Part shown: one piece after another, positions 41,874 through 50,278 of the stretch
How the letters are laid out: each line of letters opens with the position of its first letter
Position numbering within the stretch: the first letter of the stretch is position 1
Assembly: GCF_963678545.1 (NCBI RefSeq)
Contig: NZ_OY782870.1
Location: 1,860,001-1,924,000, forward strand
Source of the DNA: an uncultured Methanomethylovorans sp.
GTDB taxonomy: Archaea; Halobacteriota; Methanosarcinia; Methanosarcinales; Methanosarcinaceae
DNA length: 64,000 nucleotides
Direction: 5' to 3'
The notes under the pieces: model-generated
What the model saw: the letters and a program-made list of their open reading frames with translations, nothing else
Databases searched by the model: none
What the model was told of the DNA's origin: nothing
Made by a program: the position numbers and the translations under genes

Positions 41874-43598
41874 TTACAATCTCACAGATACATGCTTTAT
41901 GTATGGGCCAAGGATCATATCCTTATAAGCTCCTCCTGCCGGAACCTTCGGGTAGAGTATCTCTTCGCTGTCAGTGCAAACCTCCAGGAAGCAAGGTCCT
42001 TCTGCAGCCAGAAGATCTTCGATACCTTGTCTGAGGTCTTGTCTGTCTTTTATCCTTTTTGCGTAGTTAAAACCGAAGGAACGTGCGATCTCAGCAAAAT
42101 TGACATCCTTTTGCCTTTTGGTCCCTGTTCTGATTCCATCATAAGCTGCATCTTGAAGGTTCTGGACCATGCCATCGCTCCTGTTGTTCAGCATCAGGAT
42201 TTTAATTGGTAACTCCAGAGATGCTATGGTATGTAATTCGCCCAGATTCATTCTCAGGCTACCGTCTCCATCAATAGCAATGATCTTCGAATTAGAGTTT
42301 GCATAGTAAACGCCAATTGCTGTAGGCATGGAAAAGCCCATTGTTCCAAATGATCCCGATGTCATGAAGGACTTCTCTCTTTGCATGGGCAAATATTGAG
42401 CTGCAAGCATCTGATGATTACCAACGCCCGTGGTTATCTTTGTGTGCTCGTCAACATAAGCAGATAGCACATCCATAACCTCGGCAGACTGTATGTATGT
42501 TGATTCCATGTTGTAGTCAAGAGGCCATGATCTTTTAAGTTCCCGGGCACGTTCCTGCCACTCATGGATATCAATAGTGATGTTATGTTTCTTAGCATAG
42601 TTTAGCAGGTCCCTGATGGCCGTGGATGCATCCCCTATAAATGTGAACTTTGGTCCACGCTCAATCTTTATCTGATGCATTTTTTCGGGATTTATATCTA
42701 TATATGCTATATCGGCACCAATTGCAAATCCAACTTTTTCCGCAACCCTATCATCCCACCTGACACCAATAGCAAAGAACAGGTCATTTTCCTGAATGAG
42801 CATATTCGCATAAGGTGTACCGAACATCCCTAACATTCCCATATTCAGTTCATCCCTTTCATCAACCACTCCCTTTGCCATGAGCGTATTAACAGAAGGT
42901 ATTCTGAAATATTCGTTGAATTCTCTTATCGCTTCGCTTCCTTGCTGTGAGTTAAGACCACCTCCCAGGTAAAGCAATGGCTTTTTGGAATGCAGTAATA
43001 TTTGGAAGAACTCTTCGCACTGATCATCACAGAGATGTCTGTCGTCGTGATAGCTTTCTTCGAACCTTCTTACATTAATGCCTTCATAGTCATGAGCCTT
43101 GAGCTGTTTATCAAGAGGAAAATCTATTACCACTGGGCCAGATTTTCCATACTTTGCAAAGTAATAAGCATCCTTTACTATTGATTCAATGTCGTCACCA
43201 TTTGATAATTGAATTACTTTTTTGGCAGCATCCCCAAAGACGCTTGTTACATTGATGTGCTGGAAAGAGTCAGTACCAATTTTATGTTCAGGAACCTGTC
43301 CTGCAAATACAAGTAATGGGATGCTATCACCATAAGCATCCGCAACAGCTGTGAGAGTGTTCGTTATAGCGGGTCCTGATGTAACAATTGCCACACCTAC
43401 CTTATTACAGGACCTTGAATATCCTGCTGCACTAAATGCAGAGGATTGCTCGTTTGAATTAATTATTATTTCAATATCACTTTGCTTAAGTGCATGAAAT
43501 ACAGGAAGTATGGCTGCTCCTGTATAACCAAAGATACATTTGACCCCAAGGTCCTCCAGACTTTTAACCAGCACTTCTGCCCCATTCATTTCTTTCAT
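41874..43598 (-). CDS. Acetolactate synthase large-subunit-like TPP enzyme
   Basis: About 574 residues of the acetohydroxyacid synthase/oxidase family. The PYR domain has the catalytic Glu in NSNEQSSAFSAAGYSRS, and the TPP-Mg motif IIAIDGDGSLRMNLGEL ends in ML-NNRSDGM. FGYTGAAILPVFHAL is the usual N-terminus. No small regulatory subunit (ilvN) is adjacent. The central domain contains RWDDRVAEKVGFA, matching the FAD-site region of true AHAS. It may be a stand-alone AHAS or a related decarboxylase or synthase. ATG 43598 follows AAGGAGAG; the TTG at 43604 is less likely. Confidence 0.82.
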   Translation of the reverse strand: MKEMNGAEVLVKSLEDLGVKCIFGYTGAAILPVFHALKQSDIEIIINSNEQSSAFSAAGYSRSCNKVGVAIVTSGPAITNTLTAVADAYGDSIPLLVFAGQVPEHKIGTDSFQHINVTSVFGDAAKKVIQLSNGDDIESIVKDAYYFAKYGKSGPVVIDFPLDKQLKAHDYEGINVRRFEESYHDDRHLCDDQCEEFFQILLHSKKPLLYLGGGLNSQQGSEAIREFNEYFRIPSVNTLMAKGVVDERDELNMGMLGMFGTPYANMLIQENDLFFAIGVRWDDRVAEKVGFAIGADIAYIDINPEKMHQIKIERGPKFTFIGDASTAIRDLLNYAKKHNITIDIHEWQERARELKRSWPLDYNMESTYIQSAEVMDVLSAYVDEHTKITTGVGNHQMLAAQYLPMQREKSFMTSGSFGTMGFSMPTAIGVYYANSNSKIIAIDGDGSLRMNLGELHTIASLELPIKILMLNNRSDGMVQNLQDAAYDGIRTGTKRQKDVNFAEIARSFGFNYAKRIKDRQDLRQGIEDLLAAEGPCFLEVCTDSEEILYPKVPAGGAYKDMILGPYIKHVSVRL

Positions 43599-43671
43599 TT
43601 TCAACTCTCCTTAGAAAGAAACCAGCCTGGCACAGAACGCACTAATCAGTAAATAACCCCAAAACAGTACA

Positions 43672-43700
43672 CTTGAGCCAGAATAATCTCTTGCTCAAGC
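43672..43700 (-). promoter_or_regulatory. Hairpin between leader-like ORF and acetolactate-synthase-like gene
   Basis: CTTGAGC and GCTCAAG form a 7-bp stem with a 15-nt loop. It overlaps the stop codon of the valine-rich ORF, and the transcript downstream contains TGTTTTGGGG. It could be an attenuator or processing hairpin. Confidence 0.4.
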
Positions 43701-43764
43701 GAATAATACTACTACTACCGCTACTACAGATACGATGGATAGAGTAACTGCGTAGTTGGTAATA
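43696..43764 (-). CDS. Possible valine-rich leader peptide (ATT start)
   Basis: GAGGAG (about 43775-43770 on the minus strand) is followed 5 bp later by ATT and 22 codons (ITNYAVTLSIVSVVAVVVVL, then FA) ending at TGA 43698-43696. Eight of 22 residues are valine, four of them consecutive. Bacterial ilv operons are controlled by leaders of this type. No ATG, GTG or TTG is available in frame, which weakens the call. It could instead be a tiny membrane protein or a remnant. It lies 98 bp upstream of the acetolactate-synthase-like gene. Confidence 0.3.
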
Positions 43765-43889
43765 CTATCTCCTCGCTTACCAAATGAGATGTATTTTACT
43801 TAATCATTTCGAATCAATTTTTATTTTTATTGCTCTCCACAACATTGAATGGGTAAGTTAATATCTTTTTTAACACAAACCCCTTTCTA

Positions 43890-44124
43890 TTAAAGACAAA
43901 GACCTCATTCAACTTGCTCTGGGAATAACGCCTCCGTGTTTACCTTGATTTTATAAAAGGAAGTAAATTCCTCTGTCCCGTTTGTAATGAATTATGTATT
44001 ATTCATGATACAAAAGAAAGAGTATGGCGCCATCTCATATCATGGGATTTACCTTGTTCTTTGAAGATCTGGAGAATACTTAGCCATTACGTAGACAAAG
44101 CAAAAGTGGCATTTCTACAGAGCC
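43890..44124 (+). mobile_element. ISL3-family transposase relic
   Basis: The plus strand encodes DLIQLALGITPP, then after a one-base frame change VYLDFIKGSKFLCPVCNELC and DTKERVWRHL, the zinc-ribbon N-terminus of ISL3 transposases. The catalytic domain is missing. The relic ends in TTTCTACAGAGCC (44112-44124), which matches the termini of the two MITE-like copies. It is the only visible source for those ends in this window. Confidence 0.65.
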
Positions 44125-44138
44125 TTTATTACAATAAG

Positions 44139-44861
44139 TCAGTGCTTGTTAAGCACCGATAACAAGGAAGATCTGAGTTCAACTTCTATGGGCACAATAC
44201 CCTTTGACAGATCAGTAATTTCTGTAAGCTGCGGTAAATATACCTTTTCTTTTATCCAGGTTACATCGCGTATATGGTGAAGGTCAAAAACATTTTCCAC
44301 ATATTCATAGTTGCCTCTTACTTTTCCCACAGCAAAGAACTCCTCCTCTGCAAGAGGCATGAATACCAGATCACCAATATGTATATCATTAGCAAAACAA
44401 AAAATGGCTTCAGACCACTTATTAAGCCGTGTTTCTTCTATGTAACACAAGCGAGATCTTATGAGTTCTTTTATGCGTTCATGTTTTTCAAATTTGTCAA
44501 ATTCTCTCATGGTTTCCCGCAAAAGTCTAGCTTCTTCTTTCAGGTCGTTCAGTCTGGATATAAGAAGTTCCATCTGATGACGTTGTAGTTCTTCCGGAGA
44601 GCCTTCAGGCAAGTGGATCTTTTCAAATTCTTCTTCAAGTTTTGCTCTAAACTTGCTGTCCATTTTCTTGTATTCTTCTCTCAGGTATTCAAAGTTAGAG
44701 CTTTTTGTATCAATGTATTTCAGATTAAATATCTCATCACTGAATTCGTCCATCAGATGGATCTCAATGTTGAATGTAATAACTCCCTGTTCCAGACAAG
44801 CATCTGCTCTCTTCCCACAATATCCGGTATTCACTAGCCAACAATCCACTATATCTTCCAT
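44139..44861 (-). CDS. Coiled-coil protein with EVE/Mrr-N-like end domains
   Basis: About 240 residues. The N-terminus CWLVNTGYCGKRADACLEQG and the C-terminal IHIGDLVFMPLAEEEFFAVG to EVENV-like VRGNYEYVENVFDLHHIRDV resemble the split beta-barrel seen at the start of some restriction-system proteins (short sensor domain, then 'GDLV..P......A.G.V.G.Y.Y'). A long charged coiled coil (about 60-155) is inserted between them. No nuclease motif is seen. A role in nucleic-acid sensing or defence is possible but unproven. ATG 44861 has a better-spaced ribosome binding site than ATG 44870. It borders the ISL3 relic. Confidence 0.5.
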   Translation of the reverse strand: MEDIVDCWLVNTGYCGKRADACLEQGVITFNIEIHLMDEFSDEIFNLKYIDTKSSNFEYLREEYKKMDSKFRAKLEEEFEKIHLPEGSPEELQRHQMELLISRLNDLKEEARLLRETMREFDKFEKHERIKELIRSRLCYIEETRLNKWSEAIFCFANDIHIGDLVFMPLAEEEFFAVGKVRGNYEYVENVFDLHHIRDVTWIKEKVYLPQLTEITDLSKGIVPIEVELRSSLLSVLNKH

Positions 44862-45004
44862 CTGTGACATCCTTTTCTCTTGTTATAAAGAACATATTAA
44901 GATGTCGAATAAAAAGGAAATATGAGTATCAATTGTAAGGTTTAGTGCTCAATTGTTAAATATCATGAATCACTCTTCTATTCTCAAATAAATCACTGAG
45001 ATAT

Positions 45005-46120
45005 ATGATACCTGAAAAATCCTATGATGTCATTATAATAGGAGCTGGTCCAGCCGGTTCCACTGCCGCTACCTATGCAGCCCAGCGTGGTATGTCCGTT
45101 CTATTGGTCGATAAGAAAAAAGATATTGGTGTTCCCCTGCAATGTGGTGGCTTCCTGCCACATCTTGAAACACTTAAGGAACTAATTCCAGGTGCAAACC
45201 TTCCCTTCACACTTGAGGAATATCCTTCCAGTTGCGTACATGCTACAACTTCTTTTCAGCGGTTCATAGCACCCAATGGCGTATCTAAAGGTTTTGAGGT
45301 ACAGGGGGATGCACTTGACAGGCGCAGGTTCGATAAGCACCTTGCCACGGTTGCTGCAAAAGCAGGTGCACACCTTCTCATCGCAACCAATGTGCTGGAA
45401 GTTACCGGGACCATAGTGACAATGGATGGAGCATTCGGCAGATATGAAGTAGAAGGAAAGGTCATAATTGGTGCGGATGGTCCAAATTCAATGGTGGCCG
45501 CTTCAAAGGGCATGCTAAGAGAACCAGATCCCATGGGAATAAGCACAGCATTCGAATATGAGCTATCAGGTGTAAATGTAGATAAAGAAGCCGTAGAAAT
45601 GTATTTTGGGAAAGATTATGTTCCCGGTGGCTATGCCTGGATTATATCCCAGGGTGACGACAGAGCTAATATTGGCGTGGGTATCCGGGAAGCTCTCTTT
45701 GCAGAACACATGTGTGCAAGAGATTATCTGAACAGGTTCATGCATAAACATCCCATTGCCAGTGAAAAGTTAAAGGAAGGCACCATCTTATCGGTGATCT
45801 CGGGACTTGTACCTGTAGGAGGAGCACCCAAGATCACTGCCACAAAAGACACTCTAATTGCAGGAGATGCTGCAGGTCATCTCATTGCCACCAATGGTGG
45901 AGGCATATCCACATCAATGGTTGGAGGTAAAATTGCCGGAGAATCTGCTGCTGATTTTCTGGAAGGGAAATGTAAACTTGAAGAATATGATACTAGGTGG
46001 CGTGTGCAAATGGGGATGGAAATAAGGACTGCGGTCTACGTACGAAAATTAATGGATAAGCTCATGCTTTCGGATAGCATGATGAACATAGCTATCAAGA
46101 CCATCTCCCTACACAAATGA
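45005..46120 (+). CDS. Geranylgeranyl reductase family flavoprotein
   Basis: A 371-residue FAD enzyme. The Rossmann motif is VIIIGAGPAGSTAATYAAQR, followed by LVDKKKDIGVPLQCGG, the second FAD contact GADGPNSMVA, and LIAGDAAGHLIATNGGGIST. Archaeal members saturate the isoprenoid double bonds of membrane lipids. Methanosarcinales carry several paralogues, so the substrate (archaetidyl lipids, or prenyl chains of methanophenazine or dolichol) cannot be fixed. The stop overlaps a 25-codon ORF by 4 bp, and the fused GGCT/radical-SAM gene follows. Confidence 0.88.
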   Translation: MIPEKSYDVIIIGAGPAGSTAATYAAQRGMSVLLVDKKKDIGVPLQCGGFLPHLETLKELIPGANLPFTLEEYPSSCVHATTSFQRFIAPNGVSKGFEVQGDALDRRRFDKHLATVAAKAGAHLLIATNVLEVTGTIVTMDGAFGRYEVEGKVIIGADGPNSMVAASKGMLREPDPMGISTAFEYELSGVNVDKEAVEMYFGKDYVPGGYAWIISQGDDRANIGVGIREALFAEHMCARDYLNRFMHKHPIASEKLKEGTILSVISGLVPVGGAPKITATKDTLIAGDAAGHLIATNGGGISTSMVGGKIAGESAADFLEGKCKLEEYDTRWRVQMGMEIRTAVYVRKLMDKLMLSDSMMNIAIKTISLHK

Positions 46121-46194
46121 AAGCCATCCAATGCGGCCAGTTGCCTGATCCCGTGAAAAAGACCCTTCAGAAACTAAACATGGGTATGGGCTAA
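46117..46194 (+). CDS. Possible 25-aa small protein
   Basis: An ATGA overlap with the reductase stop opens a 25-codon frame, MKAIQCGQLPDPVKKTLQKL plus NMGMG, that ends 1 bp before the next ATG (TAACATG). Tight coupling on both sides and a protein-like composition suggest it is translated, or that it serves to hand ribosomes to the next gene. It is too short for a family call. Confidence 0.35.
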   Translation: MKAIQCGQLPDPVKKTLQKLNMGMG

Positions 46195-46195
46195 C

Positions 46196-47200
46196 ATGTA
46201 TATTTTTGTATATGGCACATTAATGCGCGGCTGCGTGAGCCATGATCTTATGGAAAATGCAGTATTCATATGCAAAGCCCGGACATCCAAAAAATATGCA
46301 ATGTTAGATCTTGGTCCTTTTCCAGGTGTGCTGCAGAATCGAAACATATCTTTTATTAATGGTGAAATATATAATATAGATAAGCAGTTATTATGCAAGC
46401 TTGATGAGTATGAAGGCAACTGGTACTTCAGGTCAGAAGTGGAACTGGACAACGGCATGGATGCCCAGATGTATTTCCTTAAAGATATACCATCCACGGT
46501 GAAGGAAGCAAGCTTTGTAATTCCTTCTGGTATATGGGAGGATAAAAGGGGTGATTACATAAAAACAGTTATAGGAAACATTCTTCAAACTAATGGAACC
46601 CTTCCTCAAGGGCATAAGGACACTCTGGCCTATGAGGTTCACAATAACCTCTACCTGAACATCACTAACAAGTGCAGTGCAAGCTGCACTTTTTGTATAA
46701 GGGATGTATGTGACGGCGTATATGGCTATGACTTATGGCTATCCACAGATCCAACCTTTGAAGAAATGCTCAGCCACCTCAATTCTCTGGACCTGCATAA
46801 ATATAAGGAAATTGTCTTTACGGGTTTTGGCGAGCCAACTTCCAGTTTCTCAATTCTGCTTGCTATCACAAAATGGCTGCATGAACAGGGAATAAAGGTA
46901 CGTCTTGATACCAATGGCCATGCGGCATTAATAAATCCCGGCATCGACGTTGTGGGAGAACTTAAAAAAGCAGGGTTGAGTGCAGTTTCTATAAGTCTGA
47001 ATGCTCAGAACGAGGAACTGTATAACCAGCTTTGCAGACCTAAATATGCCGGTTCATATCAGGCTATGCTCACATTTACACGCCAGTGCATTGCTGTAGG
47101 TATCAGTACCCGCATGACAGTTGTCAAAGTGCCCGAGATCGATATTGAAGCCTGTGAGCAAATAGCAACAGAAATGGGAGCCAGTTTTTTTGCAAGATAA
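46196..47200 (+). CDS. Gamma-glutamylcyclotransferase-like / radical SAM fusion
   Basis: A 334-residue protein with two domains. Residues 1-115 are a GGCT/AIG2-like fold: YIFVYGTLMRGCVSHDLMEN, FPGVLQ, EIYNIDKQLLCKLDEYEG. Residues about 140-334 are a radical SAM domain: NLYLNITNKCSASCTFCIRD with the CxxxCxxC cluster motif, FTGFGEPTSSF and VRLDTNGHAAL. The radical SAM half resembles the group linked to TatD nucleases (TIGR04038-like). The ATG overlaps nothing but is coupled to the 25-codon ORF. GGCT folds act on gamma-glutamyl-amines, so the pair may build or trim a peptide-derived cofactor (inference). It is convergent with the release-factor-like gene, 7 bp apart. Confidence 0.8.
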   Translation: MYIFVYGTLMRGCVSHDLMENAVFICKARTSKKYAMLDLGPFPGVLQNRNISFINGEIYNIDKQLLCKLDEYEGNWYFRSEVELDNGMDAQMYFLKDIPSTVKEASFVIPSGIWEDKRGDYIKTVIGNILQTNGTLPQGHKDTLAYEVHNNLYLNITNKCSASCTFCIRDVCDGVYGYDLWLSTDPTFEEMLSHLNSLDLHKYKEIVFTGFGEPTSSFSILLAITKWLHEQGIKVRLDTNGHAALINPGIDVVGELKKAGLSAVSISLNAQNEELYNQLCRPKYAGSYQAMLTFTRQCIAVGISTRMTVVKVPEIDIEACEQIATEMGASFFAR

Positions 47201-47207
47201 ATTTGTA

Positions 47208-48365
47208 TCAGTATCTTAACAATGCAGCCACGATATCTGTAGAGTCCAAAAGTTCTTCAGGCTTTACAAATTCAACCTCAGCCCCTGTTTTCTGTGCCAG
47301 CTCAAATAATTTTTCCAGCACATTGACAACTAATATGTGTCCACTACATGCTTTACACTCTGTTGGAATTTTAGCACTTGCCTGTAAGTTATGGCATTTT
47401 TTACATATCCAACCAGGCACTGAAAGGCCTTGAAGTATAAAAAGAACATTGACTTTTCCCTGTTCCAGGCTCTCTTTTACAGATTTTAGGCCATGTACTG
47501 CCAGTCCACCTCGAAGTATCTCGCGTCTGAATTCTTCAGCTCTTCTTTTTGAGGTGGACATTTCATCTTCGTGCAATATTTCATCGCCTGCTGCCACAAG
47601 TTCATTACTTGCAATATTCATGGGAATGTCCATAACTCCAAGTAGCTTTTGTTTCACTTCCTTTGGAAGCATCTCAATAAGTTGATGTTTCGCTTCCCCA
47701 GGTCCCGCAATTACAATACCCTTTGTAGGAAATTGATCACAAGTATCATGAATATTGTTTATCACTTCCGAAAGGAAGGACTTAATTGCTCCTTTTCTCA
47801 GGTGATTGAAACGCATCTGACTCCAACCGCCTTTTTTATGTTTGTTCATCAGGTCGGTGGACAGATGTTTATGTTCCTTTATAATATCAGAGCGTATGCA
47901 GAAGAATTTTGCCTCTCTGGAATCCACAAGCAAGATGCCATAATCTTCAAAATCTGCCCGCAGCCTTCCAAGCGGTAATATGAAAGGCGAGGTGTCTACA
48001 ACTAGATAATTATCCGTTTCTACGGCTATCCGGTACACCTGCAAGAAAGAACACTCAAAACATGCAAAAATGATTCTTCCTTTCTCTCCGGAAACAGGCT
48101 TCTCTAACAGCCATTCCTCAATCATGGAATAGGTTTTCTCGAATTGATCCAAGAGAGAAGTAGGCAAAGCTTTTCTGATAGCTTTTATGCGTGATTCTAC
48201 AAACAACTTGTTCAAATGATCATTTTCTTTACCTGATGTTGGCAAATAGATAGACACATAGACTGGTTTTTCACTAGACATTTCACTAAGTACCCTAATA
48301 TCTATCTCTGTAACAGATACAAGATCGTTGGAAATTATGCTTTGTAGGTTTTGTAAAGTATGCAT
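47208..48365 (-). CDS. Vms1/eRF1-like (VLRF1/baeRF) protein
   Basis: A 385-residue member of the bacterial/archaeal eRF1-like group. After an N-terminal domain, DLMNKHKKGGWSQMRFNHLR carries the GGxxQ-type peptidyl-tRNA hydrolase loop (GGWSQ), which replaces the GGQ of true release factors. GIVIAGPGEAKHQLIEMLP and the second-half FILQGLSVPGWICKKCHNLQ with ECKACSGHI form an eRF1 domain-3-like zinc ribbon (CxxC twice). Related Vms1 cleaves stalled peptidyl-tRNA in ribosome rescue, a likely role here. It stands alone on the minus strand. Confidence 0.82.
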   Translation of the reverse strand: MHTLQNLQSIISNDLVSVTEIDIRVLSEMSSEKPVYVSIYLPTSGKENDHLNKLFVESRIKAIRKALPTSLLDQFEKTYSMIEEWLLEKPVSGEKGRIIFACFECSFLQVYRIAVETDNYLVVDTSPFILPLGRLRADFEDYGILLVDSREAKFFCIRSDIIKEHKHLSTDLMNKHKKGGWSQMRFNHLRKGAIKSFLSEVINNIHDTCDQFPTKGIVIAGPGEAKHQLIEMLPKEVKQKLLGVMDIPMNIASNELVAAGDEILHEDEMSTSKRRAEEFRREILRGGLAVHGLKSVKESLEQGKVNVLFILQGLSVPGWICKKCHNLQASAKIPTECKACSGHILVVNVLEKLFELAQKTGAEVEFVKPEELLDSTDIVAALLRY

Positions 48366-48553
48366 AAAAAAGGGTTAACCTTAGTTAATACTTAAGGATT
48401 TGCAGGTTATGAAAATATCAAAATTATATTATCATAAAATCTAATATTATTTGGTATAAAAATAATGAGATTCACTGATAACACTTTATATATTCTTGCA
48501 AAAACTGCTCATTTAAGTCAAAATCTAAGTATCGGTATTTAGACTCTTCTGTA

Positions 48554-49183
48554 TCAGTGTATATGTCTAAACAAGTCATCTCTTTTTGCAACATGCATAC
48601 GCTGCCGTATACATAAAGATAGTTTTTTGAGATCATCCTGCTTTGCGCTTACCGGAACCACTGCTTCCTGCCACATATCCCATGGTGAAGGTAATCCAAG
48701 CTTTTCCACAATGCCATCAAGCACATGGTTGACCATGTCTTCTTCGATCTTATCCATTTTATTGATGGCCAAAATAGTCGATATTCCAACTTCATTGAGG
48801 AACTTGAACAGCTCTATATCCACGGGTATTTCATTTCTTTCTTCCCATCTGGCCACTATATCCAAAAAAGCAGAGCCATCGACAACTAAAACTGCAATGT
48901 CTATCCTGTCAGCATTGTCTTCTATGTAATGCACTATCCTATCTTTGACGATATCCTGCTTGCGTTCCTTGACACCACTCATGAAGCCAAAACCAGGCAT
49001 ATCTGTAACCAGCAGATCATCAAGTCTTACATGTGTAGGTTTCAGAGTAACTCCAGGCCTTTTGCCTACTTTTACCTTTCCACCTGTTAATTTGCGGATG
49101 ATAGAGGATTTACCTACATTGGACCTGCCGACAAAAACTATTTCAAATCCAGCGCCATCAGTAAGGTCCGGTTTATTTTTCAT
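48554..49183 (-). CDS. engB: GTP-binding protein EngB
   Basis: A 209-residue TRAFAC GTPase. G1 is GRSNVGKSSIIRKLTG, G2 KRPGVTLKPTH, G3 TDMPGFGFM, G4 NKMDKI and G5 VPVSAKQDD. EngB/YihA proteins assist large-ribosomal-subunit assembly. GGAGAT precedes ATG 49183, and the DHH phosphoesterase gene lies 15 bp upstream on the same strand, so the two are co-transcribed. Confidence 0.93.
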   Translation of the reverse strand: MKNKPDLTDGAGFEIVFVGRSNVGKSSIIRKLTGGKVKVGKRPGVTLKPTHVRLDDLLVTDMPGFGFMSGVKERKQDIVKDRIVHYIEDNADRIDIAVLVVDGSAFLDIVARWEERNEIPVDIELFKFLNEVGISTILAINKMDKIEEDMVNHVLDGIVEKLGLPSPWDMWQEAVVPVSAKQDDLKKLSLCIRQRMHVAKRDDLFRHIH

Positions 49184-49198
49184 ATTATCTCCGGTTGC

Positions 49199-50212
49199 TT
49201 AGTGGCATTTATTGGTATTATTTCCTTCCTTTAATCTCTTTTCTTCTTCCCCTATCCTGATATCCAAGTCATTAAGAAAATTCTGGAAGTTAGCTACAGG
49301 TATCCTTGCACCAGCGGCCTCCGCCAGTCCCCCTCCTGTTCCGCCATATCTTGGAGCTAGGTCCCGCAAAATGAGGTTAAGATCAACTGGACTGCGTGAA
49401 CGGAAACTAATATCATAGGAATGTTTTGTTTGTCGGTATTCTGCAGAGCCTCCCACTTTTCTCTGGCCATAAGCAGCAGCGTATATTGCAGATTTGGACT
49501 TGTACCCCTTTGGGTCAATTACATAGGCTAAGTTCTGAAGGCTTTTTACCTGTTTTCTTATACGCAACCTCAACTGTTCTTCAAGTTCGGAGCAATTTTT
49601 TGCGAATTCAAGTACTTCAGGAAGATCAGAAGGAAGACGATCTTTTGCAAGGTGTTCTACCAGATACCTTTTGAAATCAAATTCACGACCTGCATATATT
49701 ATTGCCTGTATAAGTGCACCGGCTTCAAAGAACAATGTCCTTTTATCCCAGTCCTCGCACCAGAGTTTCACCGAATCGCTATCATCTGCATAATCTCCTA
49801 TAGCTCCATAGATGGCTACTCTGCGCACATCCCGGTTTAACCGATGGGCTAGTACCTTGTAGGTGAGTTCAGAAGAACAAGCACATGGATCATTGTGCAA
49901 CCAATTTTCATTCCAGCCGCTCTCAGGTACAGGATGATGGTCTATATAGATAAGGTCGCTTTCCTTAGCCACTTCTTTAAGCCTCTGGAGCAGTTCTATG
50001 CTGGTTCGCTCATCAATAGCGATATCGCAAATGATCACTCGTTTGTATCCTTTTGCCAGATATAGTTTTTTCAGCATGCTTACAGGACTTGTGAAGTATA
50101 CCTGTGCGTCAGGATAGGCACTTTTTGCAATAGCACCGGAACATATACCATCCGAATCTCCATGAGTGAAGATTATAGTTTCAATAGCATGATCTTGTTG
50201 AAAAGGTTTCAT
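49199..50212 (-). CDS. DHH-family phosphoesterase
   Basis: A 337-residue DHH/DHHA1 protein. FTHGDSDGICSGAIAKSAYP (metal ligands), ICDIAIDERTS and YIDHHPVPESG are the DHH motifs. The DHHA1 domain ends with GGTGGGLAEAAGARIP, where most relatives read GGGH; the missing His may alter substrate binding. RecJ-like archaeal members degrade single-stranded nucleic acid or nanoRNA. It sits between surface-protein genes upstream and engB downstream on the same strand. Confidence 0.85.
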   Translation of the reverse strand: MKPFQQDHAIETIIFTHGDSDGICSGAIAKSAYPDAQVYFTSPVSMLKKLYLAKGYKRVIICDIAIDERTSIELLQRLKEVAKESDLIYIDHHPVPESGWNENWLHNDPCACSSELTYKVLAHRLNRDVRRVAIYGAIGDYADDSDSVKLWCEDWDKRTLFFEAGALIQAIIYAGREFDFKRYLVEHLAKDRLPSDLPEVLEFAKNCSELEEQLRLRIRKQVKSLQNLAYVIDPKGYKSKSAIYAAAYGQRKVGGSAEYRQTKHSYDISFRSRSPVDLNLILRDLAPRYGGTGGGLAEAAGARIPVANFQNFLNDLDIRIGEEEKRLKEGNNTNKCH

Positions 50213-50278
50213 ATTGTATCCAAATTAGATATTTAAAAGGGAGTTGGTCTGAATGTATTTAAAATATTTCCTGTCTAA

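Noticed and set aside
43605..44138. Region inspected for tRNA genes
   Set aside because: No cloverleaf with a conserved T-loop was found; the content is a leader-like ORF and an ISL3 relic. No tRNA or rRNA gene was recognised anywhere in the window by eye.
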